NCBI GenBank assembly: GCA_025677825.1
Contig: JAIXMO010000074.1
Coordinates: forward strand, 40,194-104,193
Length of the DNA: 64,000 nucleotides
From: Helicostylum pulchrum
Taxonomy: Eukaryota > Mucoromycota > Mucoromycetes > Mucorales > Mucoraceae
Direction of reading: 5' to 3'
Shown here: positions 26,906 through 38,221 of the stretch, in pieces
Position numbering within the stretch: position 1 is the first letter of the stretch
Layout of the letters: each line of letters opens with the position of its first letter
Made by a program: the position numbers and the translations under genes
The notes under the pieces: generated by a model
Databases searched by the model: none
What the model was told of the DNA's origin: nothing
What the model saw: only the letters and a program-made list of their open reading frames with translations

Positions 26906-27981
26906 TGTTAGTTTTTTTTTAAAAAAAAGTAGTTGATGCACGGGCGGGTCAGTGAGATAAATTAGAGTTATAAAAAAATATACATGAAAGGGAAAAAGAA
27001 GAAAGACATTTTAACGAGGAGAATAATTTTACTTTTTTGTTAGCTCTATTTTCTGGGTAACACTTTTTTCGTCTTTTTAAAAATAGTACAGACGCCTCAG
27101 AATTAATGTATTCTGATGATACTATTAATCTGATCAAATCATATGCTTTACTTGCAGATATTCAATTGAAACAAGTGCTGTGGAACACTTTTGTTTCAAG
27201 TACAAAAAAAAAAACTTAAAGCAGACTTCGTTGTTCCTGCACCGAAAATTACATGCGGTTACAAACAAAAAATATAAAGTTTTTAAATGATTAAAAAACT
27301 TAACCGCCTATGCTGTGAAACGAATGCCTTAAACCCAAGTATTTACAAAGGCTGATACTCTTTTTTTATTCGCCAATCATATAAACTACCCTTCAGTTGA
27401 TTTACACTATTTGATTCAATTATAAAAAGTACGCCTTAGAATAACTTTAGTTTAATTAAGCCTATATTTTGGAAATGAAAAATAAGATTAAAGACGTGAT
27501 AAAAGCTTTTTCTAATTTGCATAATATCTTTAAAGTATTTGTATATTCCGTAATATATATATTCACCGATCATCTTTTACTCATCCGCGCTATAAAAAAA
27601 TTAACTAACTGCTTTTCTCTTATTGAAGGAATAAATTCGAAGAAATAATAAACACCTATTTGTGTTAACGTATAAAATATACAGTATCGTCTCTATTCAA
27701 GGTTAGTCAAAATCTGGAAGAAATCCACCCTTATATCGAACATACTCTTATTAACGTGCAGTGAATAATTACTTCTAAAGAAAAAAGCTCACTGAGATAC
27801 CTGAGTTTAAATAATCGCTCATCTAAGAAATCACTACTAATTTAAGCTGGTATAATCAAAACTAGTTTTTATTTTTTAAAGAAACAGAAAACGCTTTTTG
27901 GACCCAAGTTATTTAATACATATTTGCTGTTTTAACTATATCTTTGATAAAAAAAAATTAAAAACGATCTTTTTTGTTTTT

Positions 27982-28183
27982 TTTCGATTTTCATTTTTGT
28001 GGGTCAACCCCTTTTGTGTTTTTGTAGTTATTTTATAATTACTCCGGATCCGGTTTGCTTATCTTTGTGGGAAAAACATGCATAGTATAGAGCTTGTTTA
28101 GAATCTTTTAATCCATTTTAAATCATACTTTTAATGCAAAAACTGAAGGAGTAATTGCTATTTTAGACGTTTTTTTTTTTTGG
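27982..28183 (+). repeat. Left arm of large inverted repeat
   Basis: Pairs with 28405-28648 in reverse complement. Matching blocks include GGGTCAACCCCTTTTGTG (left) with CACAAAAGGGGTTGACC (right), AGTTATTTTATAATTACTCC with its near-complement, and TTTTAGACG with CGTCTAAAA at the inner ends. Confidence 0.75.
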
Positions 28184-28404
28184 GAAAAAAAAGTACACTT
28201 TTTTAGTGTAACATCGTGTGACCATTTTCAGAGCTTCGCGACTATATAAAGTGTAGTTTTTTATTATCGTGTTTGGTTATAGGGACGAATGTAGATATTT
28301 AAAAACTAAATATTGGATGTTCATAAATAAAAGTGCTACATCTAAAACTGGGCGAGAAAACGCGCTTTAAAGAAATCACCATTTTAAGGACCGCTTAACT
28401 CAAA

Positions 28405-28648
28405 TTTTAGCGGAAAAAAACGTCTAAAACAGTGATTACTCGTTTAGTATTTTAAGTAAAAATATAATTTTAGACAGATTAAATGTGCATAAAAGAGCAC
28501 TTTATTGTCATTAATTTTTACAAAGAAAATCAAATTTTGTCGGGAGTAATTTCAAAATAACTACAAAACCACAAAAGGGGTTGACCTCCCAAAACGGTCA
28601 AAAATGACCAAAATGACCGACAAAAAAAATAAATAAAAAAAAATCGAA
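28405..28648 (-). repeat. Right arm of large inverted repeat
   Basis: Reverse-complement partner of 27982-28183, separated by a spacer of about 220 bp. The outer end carries an extra A-rich insertion with repeated AAAATGACC units near 28600-28620. Confidence 0.75.
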
Positions 28649-30768
28649 AAATATATGAAACGACAACCAGTTTTTTATAATTGATATAGAATTAAACATC
28701 CTAAGGGGTAAATTTTACTAAGTAACTTAAAAAAAAGGGTTATTTTCTGATGTTTGATTGCATAAAGAAAACACCTTATTTCGATCACCGAAAAATGACC
28801 TTTTTTAGAAGTTACTTCTAAAACTTTGCTTAAAAACACGCGTTTTTAAGAGGATAACAGTTGAGCAATAATGGATTATATTACTTTACATAGCTCTTAA
28901 ACTTTTACAAGTTATTTTACAAAAAAATAGGATGTGTATCTTTCTCTACAAGAGTTCAAACATTAGAATCATTTTAAATTTTCTTAAAACTTTTCTTGCT
29001 GTCAATTAAGAAATTGTAGAGCTATCTGTTAGAATATCACATAGCAATACATTAAAAAACTTCTAACAATAATATATAGGACTAAAAGGTATCTTTATAC
29101 TAAGTTTGTTTGGTTTATACTGCTTCCCTTCTTAACCTTTCATCGCTCAGTAACCCTCCGTATTTAATCACTTTTCCGGGTTAATTTTTTAAAAATTCGT
29201 TGCTGATACGCACTCCATTCAATTCTAAACTCACTGTCCTTATATTTTAACTACTTTGTAAGATGTATTTCATTATCCTCTTCCTATAAGTTTGATTATT
29301 ATCCCTTTGTTTTACGAGTAACATCGATTAATAATGTCCATAGGATGACTTTTTCAAGTTAAGTGATAAAATAACAAATGACTTTATTCAAATAAAAATA
29401 ATTAACCCGCTCTACTTATCTTTCTCTCTACCTTGCGATTTTACAACACAAAAGTTAATATTGATGGGAGTAGACCTTTTCTTTTTTAGTACTGTCTGTA
29501 CAATTTGACTAATTAATATCGATTGTGACACCCTAAAAAAAAGGTCTGTACGATGGTAAAAAAACACCACCAAAGACTTGCAAAGTCTAATTATATTATA
29601 AAATACAAATACGCATAATCCAAAACGTAAACAAGGAATAAATAGAATAATAATAAAGCAATAAAGACCATGTACGTAATGTAAGCTCTTTGATTTATAA
29701 AAACCAAGTTCCTTCAATGTCTGATGATGTAGTAAATTAAAGTTTTTTTTTTTATATTATTATCGCGATTTTTAATTATATAGTATCATTTAAATAAGAT
29801 TGCAGGAATGACCTAATGCGGGGAAGAATATCGATATGGGAGAACTTTGCGGCTCGGCTGTATTGTGATCTACCTCAATGGTAAATCCGTTTACTTACAA
29901 TAATTGTTTAGGCGTTAAAACTCGTGAGTAATACTTTTTTTTTGACTCATTTTTATCAGATCAAAATAACCTTAGGTCCTGTGACGAATAAAAAAAGCGT
30001 TCGAAACTCTATGATTACAGAAGGATAATAGTGTCTACCAATGATGGTATAAGCATAGGTAGGTCTCCAAACGTTTGCAAAGCTCTTGGAAGGATTTAGA
30101 ATTATTTAGAATTATTTTCTTTCATAACCCAGTACCTTTAAAAGTGCTGGGGACGGGGGCAAACAAGGAATATAGTTTACGAGGGAGACGGCGAATTCGG
30201 CTGCCGGGGGATAAGGGGATTTGCAGGACTCTGTTAAAATGTATTTCCGCGTTTATCAGCTGCAAAACACCCACGCGAATACTTGTCATGGAAGATACCT
30301 TTCCTTTTGAGTGAACGAGATATGCACGCATGTACAAAATTGTCAATTATTAATTGTCACACAATGAATCATATTTTTATTTTTTTCGTTGGTACTAATA
30401 AGACTATACATCATTTTAAATTCAAATTATCACTCTTTTTTTTTTTGAATCAAAAAAAGTGAGTACACCTTGGAGATTCTGGTTTTTTTTTTCTTTCTAT
30501 CAAAACTTCTGATTACGTTACTTCATCTCCTCATCTGGACAAATGACCAAAAAAAAAAAAAAAAAAAAAAAAAACCTAATATTTATAGAAATTTAGTACA
30601 ACGCTGAAAAAGACAAGAAAACGTTATCATTACAAAAATTGCACAGCCCTTTTATTTGCCAAGTTACAGAAAATAATACACTGTCAGACTTAACAATAGA
30701 AAGTCAAATATAAGGATAATACATTAACCTTTACAAAAGAGGACGTTTTTTTCCCTTACCAAGAACTT

Positions 30769-30801
30769 ACTCAGCAAACACTCAGCAAACACTCAGCAAA
30801 C
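30769..30801. repeat. Triple 11-bp tandem repeat
   Basis: ACTCAGCAAAC occurs three times head to tail with no mismatch. No gene boundary is close; the purpose is unknown. Confidence 0.9.
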
Positions 30802-31202
30802 AGAGAACAAAATGGAGTGATCTCGACCCCCTTTTTTTTTTCTTTGGTAAATGTAACACAACAACTTGGCAATCACTTTAAAGCACATTTGACTCACATA
30901 TAAAAAACCCGTTTCAAGTACAGAGCTCGAAACAAACCGCAGCAAAAAAATTTATATTTATAGTGCTTGCACGCATTTCTAATTGCTTAAAATGTCATAA
31001 TTTATTAATAGTGTGATCTAATGAAAATGTAAGATTTAGAAAAAAAAGAGCCTTAGTTTATAATTCAAATTGACGAATTAAATACAGAAAAAAAAAGAAA
31101 GATGCTATATAAAAAAAGGGTGGGGGGTATGGTGTTTACAAAGGAGAGAGAAAAAAAGATATGAAGAAAAGATATGATGCATAAAAAAATAAATAAAAAA
31201 GC

Positions 31203-32327
31203 TTAAAGGAGAAGACCTTGACTCGCCGCCCAAACCGTAGCCATATCACTAAGGACTTTGGATAAATCATCAGACAGGTCACAAACAAGAACATTATTTA
31301 ATATTTCTTGTCTTTTTGAAGGCCACAAACAACAGTGTTCATCTTTGTGAGTTTCTGGTACCTCAAATGGGTCAATGTGTTCCAAAGTGAATTTTTCATA
31401 GAGGACCGTTAAATCAGGGGATATGCTATATGGACTATATTCGCTTAGCGATTTAAATGTAACTGATACAAGAGGTGCAAAAGGGAATAATCCTTGTTGA
31501 GGTACATTCATTTGAACTGGTTCTGTTCGTTTCAAACACGCAGATAAAAATAATGTTTGACACCATAAAGGAATTTTACCACGAATTACCAAGTCATTAG
31601 ATCCGTATGGATTTGTAAACCTTGCACCAAATGTATAACTATAAGGAACGAACATCTCATAACACGAGCTAGTCAAATGATTGCCCATATTATATACATT
31701 ATCAAACTGAAACGTATCCACCGGAGCCTCAACTATTGAAAAAGAAACTAGTTAATAATGATAAGAGAAAATAAATCTTTTATTTATTTTACCTGTGGCA
31801 TCAAGACATTCATTTGCTAGACAGTCTTCAATAACAGATAACGTCGGCGAAGACATGGGACTAGAAGATTGCCATTTTTGATGTACAAATATACCTTTAG
31901 ATAAGCGCATTAAAGACAATTGGGACATGTCTAAATTTCTACAATGAATCATTCGCACGAGTAAATTTTCAGATCGATGTCTTCTATATTCAAGGGTATC
32001 AGTGCTCCAAAGACGATCGGGCTGGAAGCGGAATACATTATTGCTACTCTTCATCTTATTAGGTGAGACATTATTGTTTTCATGCTTATCTTGTTTAGCA
32101 AAATAGGTTTCTGGTGCAGGATAAGCTACACTTGTAGAATTAAATATTTGATGTCGAAGTTGTGTTACTGCGTACTCCCAACTACTACTGTCTCTATTTA
32201 AATCAGGTAGTGGCGAAAGTAAATCATCAATGAAAAAGTCATTAAAGTCGTTATCATATGATGGCTGGTTATATTCTACTTTTACTTCGGTAGGATAATA
32301 GAATGAGTTTTCAAAAAAGGCGGTCAT
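31203..32327 (-). CDS. Hypothetical protein, lineage-specific
   Basis: Two exons (32327-31793 and 31732-31203) form a closed frame of 354 residues. I do not recognise the family. The start MTAFFENSFYYP is the first in-frame ATG. The N-terminal third is acidic and aromatic (DFNDFFIDDLLSPLPDL), which looks like a short acidic activation or docking motif. The middle has an Arg-rich stretch (YRRHRSENLLVRMIH) and the C-terminal half is globular-looking, with Cys and aromatic residues (LWCQTLFLSACLKR, HCCLWPSKR). No signal peptide or TM helix. The long gene-poor flanks suggest it could be a regulated gene; that is inference only. Confidence 0.7.
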
Positions 32328-35220
32328 TTTTTGTTGATAAAAAAAAAAAAGAAAGTAGAAATAAAAACGACAAAAAAAAAAAAAAAAGGTCAAGAGTCTC
32401 AGTATTTATAATTGAATTAAAATTCAGCATATTTATGAGAGTTTAAAGAAAAAATTTTTGAGTCAGATTTTTGACCGGGAGAGAGGATTGATAGGGCGGT
32501 GCGGCCATGCGGACGACAATAATCCGTAAATAATATTGCCATTTATAGGTCAAACGCCACGTAATAAAAGATCAAATGTATACAATCATCTTGGGGTTTT
32601 AAATAAAAAGGGAAATCACGTTAAATCGTATTATCTTTTGTCCATTTAATTTAGAATGCAATTATTTAACTTTGATCTGATTGTTATACCATTTTAAAAA
32701 TCAAGATCCATTAATAACTTTTCTTTTTAAAGCTCCATTTTTGTGATCTTACCAGGTAGTTGTGTAACAGAAACTGTTTTTTGGATTATAAATTATACCT
32801 TCTATTTGTAAGCCAAGCATATTTAACTCATTGGTTGTGAAAAAACTTGTTTTCCCTACTCAAAAAGCCGATCATTTTAACACTAATGTTTTTTTTTTAA
32901 AAGAGATCACATCCCCTCTAAAACATAAATAAAAAAATAAAAAAAGTCGGCCTAAGCGCCGAGTAGAAACAAAAAAAAATATTTATACGGCCGAGTTACC
33001 CCGTCATTTGGTCAAGGGGGACGCAGCCAAAAAGCCATCACATTTTTTTTTTGTTTTAAAAAAAAAGGTACACGTTCTACAGGAAAAAAAACGTGTGACG
33101 TATTTTGTTTTCATGCGTTTTATTTCGTGTAAGAAAGGAGTTTGTACGAATCAAGTTTGAGCAATAAGTGCCTACTTCTTATAAAAATGATTAACAAGTA
33201 CAAATATATGTTGTATAATATGACATAATAATGAGTAAATATATCACACGAGCAAAGATAGTTTTCTATTTTATCACTTTTTTTTTTTTTGTGAGTCTTT
33301 TTCTTTCTTCACTTATTATTTTCTTATCTGTACAGGCCCAAAAAATACTTCTCAATCAAAAATCACTTATGATTTGTTTTAATCTTCTTAGAAAAACTGC
33401 TATCCGTAAAGGAACGTACGTGAAAAGTGTTCCGTATCAACGTGCCTAAAAGAAAGTAGAGGGCCCTAATCGAATCGGCAGCTTCTCTTCTATCCGAAAA
33501 GACTCTTTATAAAAACGCTTTAAAACCAGCCAGCTTAACAAAGTTGAGGAAGGAGGTAAGTTCGCTTGTCTGAACGAAATATAAGACCTAATAATTTACT
33601 TTATATGTGTCAATTAGATTGAAGAAGTAGAGGTATAGCCATATTTCTAAATGTATTGACAATTCATGTTTTGATTTTTTTATCATTACTTCGTAGCAGA
33701 ACAAAAGAATCAAGAAAGACAACTCCTACTATAAAAAATAGATACTTAATAGGGTATTTATTAGTATGTACCAGACTCTCTCTCTCTCAGATGTATTAAC
33801 TATTTGTATTCTGTAGCTTGTTAAAAAATAGCATAACTTTATCAACTAATAACAATACACCGCTTACCATTGACAAGACCAACATGAAAAAATTAGCTCC
33901 ACAGTTCAAAAAAGTTAGTTTCGTTCGATAAAAACGATTCTGACAACTAAAACCATTGCTTTTTACAAGTAGATTAAAAATGTTTGAAAGCTTCAGGACG
34001 TAATCAACGCGATTAAAAACTACAAACCGCAAAACTTGCTTTGGTAAAATCGTCCTTTATGTGTAAGTTAATTATTCAAGTATTTGAGGCGGGGAGACTT
34101 ACTAAAGAAAAAATGGCTCCATTTAGCACACACAGGCCGTCCTTGGGTTTTTTCAAAACAAGCAATCGACTTGCATTCTGAAGCAGATTACCGACACAAA
34201 TTCTGGAGCTATCTGAATCGCTTTTAGAAAGACACCAAGATATTCCGCTGGTAAGTAATGTTACCTTATTCTGACTTTATGCAACTAACTATTTTTTTTT
34301 TAGGGGTGACAGCCTCAGCGGTAGCTGCCGAAAGGCAGGGAAGATTTTCCGAACAGACATACGTATAGTGATGATCGACGACGAACCCATGCTTGATAGC
34401 TGTATCGGAGAGGTTGCCAGACACGCAACTGCTAAAAAAAAATTTAATGACAAATTGAAAGCAGCCATCGCCTCGAAATGTCATCTAAATACGTTTTTAA
34501 AAACAATGCCGTATATTCGTGCTAAAGATGCCCCTCTCGTCAAGATACCAGTTATACAAATAGCTAGATTTAGTGCCAAACTCTCTGCTCTTAACCTACC
34601 GAAAAAAAAAAGAATACTATCTGGAGGATGTTTGCTCTTTTTCTATTCCTCAATCGTTACGACAATTACAATCTGTCGCTCTTGAACACTTGGTTGACTC
34701 TTTATATATGATTGACGTAAATTGATGGGCAGAACAATTGTTATTTTGTGTTACTTAATAATACTTCTTTAGACCATGCTGAATAGTTTACGTAAATTAT
34801 ACCATGACAATTGTACAAACGGTGAAAACAGTATTGAATCGATCTTGACCTGTTCCCGTGTGAAAAGAAGACTATAAGCTATGATGCTTGGGGTTGAGGG
34901 GTTACAGACCCCGTTTTCTAGTAAGAAGGACGAGAAAGAATGAATCCGGAGAATAGTTCTTTCTTAAACACTCATTGTTGACTAAAAATAAAATAAAAGT
35001 TTGACTGCTGCTTTACGCGTTCGTCAAGTGTTATTAAAATCACGGTAGTACCGAATCATATTAATAAGTACATATAAGCGCTTTGTTTACTGTTCAAAAT
35101 TTAAGGGGTTAACTTTTTCATGTACGCATGCAAAAAAAAAACCCTCTTTTTTTTTTTGTTCCTTTTCTTCTTTCCCCCCGCTTCTTTTTTTTTTTTTTTC
35201 TTTAAAAAACCATTCCAATA
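32328..35220. other. Gene-poor region with a decayed gene
   Basis: Upstream sequence of the unknown protein at left, then a degenerate coding region at 33430-34725 listed separately. The rest (32400-33400 and 34730-35200) is AT-rich with poly-T/poly-A tracts and no gene that I can support. Confidence 0.55.
33430..34725 (+). pseudogene. Decayed copy of an uncharacterised fungal gene family
   Basis: Coding-like pieces remain in order. A piece at about 33455-33555 (SLLSEKTLYKNALKP) ends in an intact GTAAGT donor. A second piece at about 34110-34250 (HTGRPWVFSKQAIDL, DYRHKFWSYLNRF) is followed by an in-frame TAG at 34225-34227, then KDTKIFRW up to a normal 53-nt intron (34251-34303). The third piece continues with GDSLSGSCRKAGKIFRTDIR and VKIPVIQIARFSAKLSALNL, shifts frame in an A10 run (34602-34611), and resumes as YLEDVCSFSIPQSLRQLQ to a TGA at 34723-34725. 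The pattern recalls large families of unnamed Mucorales proteins, from memory only. A premature stop plus a frameshift support decay; the A10 shift alone could be a sequencing error. Confidence 0.5.
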
Positions 35221-38176
35221 ATGGATTACTTTTCCAAATTTAAAAAACGTATTATACCACCCAAAGTCCAGCTCACCGCCGCAATGCAACTGGCAAAGTT
35301 TCACAAGTGTTGGGATTATGTTCACGTAAAAAAAAAACAAATAGTCACACACACTATACGCTGAATCATCATATTAATAAGCTTTATAGAACATTTTTAT
35401 AGCTGAAGATCGAAAAGCGAACCTACACGTAAAACAAACCGAAATCCCCGAACGTTTGCGTCACATGGTCGACATGCTCGTCAACGAAGAAGCCCAACAA
35501 GAAGACAACACCACAGGAGTCTGCATGGAATACTTTTTAAAAAACGGTATCTTGCAGTACCTGGTCAACGTCTCTGAGAAACTCGATTACCCTGAAGGCA
35601 TCCGCGGTGAAGCCATCCGTACCATCGCCTCCATGGTCGATTTACTGGACGACCGATTTCTCGTGCACAACGCTGTGCATAAACCCACCATCAAACTGCT
35701 CCGCTTCTGCGTCCTGGACGAACGTCAAAGCGAGCTGTACCACGAAGACCTGGTGGATCTCATGTACATCATCTGCTCCAAAATCCACGGATTCCCGGCT
35801 CTTCTCAACATTTTCTTTCACGATAAACAGTGGTTAACTACCCCTCAAAAGCCGTCTCCGCCTTTACCACCCAACACTACTTTACCCGAATACGAGTTTT
35901 TGCTTTTCACGTACCTGTTGCGTTTTGTACACAGGGAGGGCCGGTCAGGTGATTTTGCACGTACAGGGCTCTTGTTCCTGATGGAAATGGCTACACACCA
36001 ACTGGGCGACTTTATCCTTGAATCTGATTTCGCCACCATCATGTCTGCAGGACTTGGCGCACTTTACTCTCAACTGCCTCGAAAACTCATTATCAAAGAC
36101 GACACCGAGATCAACAGCACGCCCGCCTCGTACTTGCTGGGCCAAGACTTGGACATGCGTATGTACCCATCTGAAGAGCTCGGAGTTGAGCAATCCAACT
36201 CTGAGCAATTCAAGTATCAGCTGGACTCGTTTTTAAAGCTCCTTGAGTTCTGTCAAGATATCTTGATCCGATGCCCCAACGACGCCATTTCGGCACGTTT
36301 GCTGCAGTGTATGCGTATGATCTTTTTAGAGAACATCTTGTACCCGTCCATCCTTGAGTGCTCCGACATTGACGGGTCATCTGTCGCTGTTGTCAGCTAC
36401 ATTGACTTGATCCTGCAAACCGTCCAGCAACAAGACTTGGCTGTTGTCATTGTGGGGTTTCTAATGGACAACCAAGACGAAGATAATCAACCCACAACTA
36501 AACTCACCAGCCCCATTTCACCTACCCACAACCTTTTTGCCGGTGTCGAATTTGACCGCTTCAAAAGCTCACCTTACTTCACTGCAGCCGAACGGTTCAC
36601 ACTGAAAGACTTGATCTTTAGCCGCTTGAAATCCAGTTCACAACCTACAGTGATCGCTACATTGAAACTGCTCAAGACCTTGATTACCAAACACTGTCGC
36701 TTTGCCAACCGCCTGCTTTCCACTTGTCCCGACACTACTTCCACGCACGACAACACGGACCCTATACCCTCCACCACCATCATCTCACACCACATCCGCG
36801 AGATCGAGCTTTACTTTTCTCTCATCTCCGCCATCGACACAGAGCACGCTGACGACATCTTGGCCTTCGGGTACGAGAACTACCTCTACGACATCGAGCT
36901 CCAAATGAACCGCGACCCATGTTTCCAGCACGCCACGCAACAGCACGCTCCAACCACCACCACCATCACCTCTTCCAAGTCTGAAAAGCGACGTAGTTTC
37001 AAGTATGGCCAACAACAACGTACCAGTGTAGATTTCTCACCCCACCAACCACAAAATGTCGTCGTACAGCAGAGACACCGTATTCGACCTACCGATACAC
37101 TGATTCAAATCTTGCTTGGTTTACTGTCGCATTTCTTTGCACAGACACCTGAACTTAATTTAGCGTTAACAGGTGTGATCTCGGCGCTGGCCATTTGTCC
37201 GTACCGTAGTTTAGAAGGCTGGATCTCGTTCTGTGAGTCGGACCGAACACACGCTAACGATGTACTTGACCTATCCAGTACACAATCTTCTACCCCTACA
37301 CAAGAAGAAGACGAAGGACACGGGATTCGAAGCGACGATATTTACGCACTGTCCGCTATCCAAGAGCAAGAACGCGAGCAAGGCCAAGACGACGACCAGT
37401 CAATTGACTTTGGCGCTGATCGTAACTCCATCCGCATGACGGCACCTACACACTTCAAATCCTTCCCACCCTTTTACACCTTGTTGCGTACACTTACGCA
37501 ACAAATCGATTACTACCGTTCAGAAGTTGACGACTTTGACAGGTTGTTGGACGAACGATGGAACGGGTTATTGTTTGGCGAGCCTACAAGTTACTCTGTA
37601 CCTGGTACACCGACACCACGACGCAACAGTACATTTGAACAGCAACCAGCCGCTCCTTCGCCAAAAATATTCGGTCAGCAGCAAAGAAGAAACTCACTTG
37701 GGTTATTAAAGACCTCGGTGTCTTCTTCAACAATCTCCGGGAACAACTTGACACCTAACCCATCAAAATCACTTTCGTTGTCTACAACTGCCGCTGCTAT
37801 GGCCGTCGGCACCATGGTTTCCTCCACGTCTTCTACCACCACCAGCGCTGCACCGCCACCTATCATCAACCCACTTTCACCGTTGGCCCTGCACGCGAAA
37901 AAGACCCTCCGCGTACGCATCCAACCGCTTTTCCCTTCCAATTTCGAAATCGATCGCGACGAGCCAATCTTAAACCTAGATGAAGAAGACGAAGACATGT
38001 TTGCGCCTCAACCCACCACCAACCCCTCACAGCGCAAAAAAATGGATAAAACCACCGAGATATCTCTCAGTATGCTTTTAAACAACGTGGTGATTTTAGA
38101 GGAGACTATTAAAGAGCTTGTAGCTATTATGCAAGTTCGAAGGAGTTTAGGGATTGATAGAATACGTTACACGTAA
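35221..38176 (+). CDS. FHF complex subunit HOOK-interacting protein (FHIP/RAI16-like)
   Basis: Two exons, 35221-35325 and 35390-38176, joined through a 64-nt intron, give 963 residues. The acceptor before AACATT is required to keep the frame into NIFIAEDRKANLHVKQT. The N-terminal half matches the RAI16-like fold: CMEYFLKNGILQYLV, then FLLFTYLLRFVHREGRSGDFARTGLLFLM, the best family signature. The C-terminal half has Ser/Thr/Pro/Gln-rich disordered segments. FHIP joins FTS and Hook to couple dynein to early endosomes, a process known in filamentous fungi and absent from budding yeast. The coding sequence is visibly GC-richer, with many C-ending codons, than every neighbour, and has only one intron near the 5' end. 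Confidence 0.85.
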
Positions 38177-38221
38177 AAAATTATTTATTATAAAACTGTC
38201 GTAAAAATAAGTATGGTTTTT

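Larger units (their letters stand above)
27850..29335 (+). repeat. Dispersed repeat, copy B
   Basis: Diverged second copy of the element at 6847-7800, with the same landmark order (GACCCAAGTT, ATTACTCCGGATCC, GCAAAAACTGAA, TACAAGAGTTCAAACATTA, CACTCCATTC, TTGATTATTATC). It is about 500 bp longer, because its middle contains the reverse-complement arm of its own left part. No coding capacity is seen. Boundaries are approximate because flanks are equally AT-rich and no target-site duplication could be fixed by eye. Confidence 0.7.
26906..31202. other. Gene-poor region with repeat copy B
   Basis: A 4.3-kb stretch with no convincing gene. It holds repeat copy B with an inverted-repeat pair (27850-29335), a GC-richer island at 30129-30330 of unknown nature, an A28-type run near 30549-30574, and a triple 11-bp repeat at 30769-30801. 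Short frames at 29412-29717 (-) and 30075-30314 (+) have no recognisable domain. Confidence 0.6.

Noticed and set aside
29412..29717. 101-codon minus-strand frame
   Set aside because: Hydrophobic and Phe/Ile-rich as expected of AT-rich DNA; no transposase motif found on either strand.
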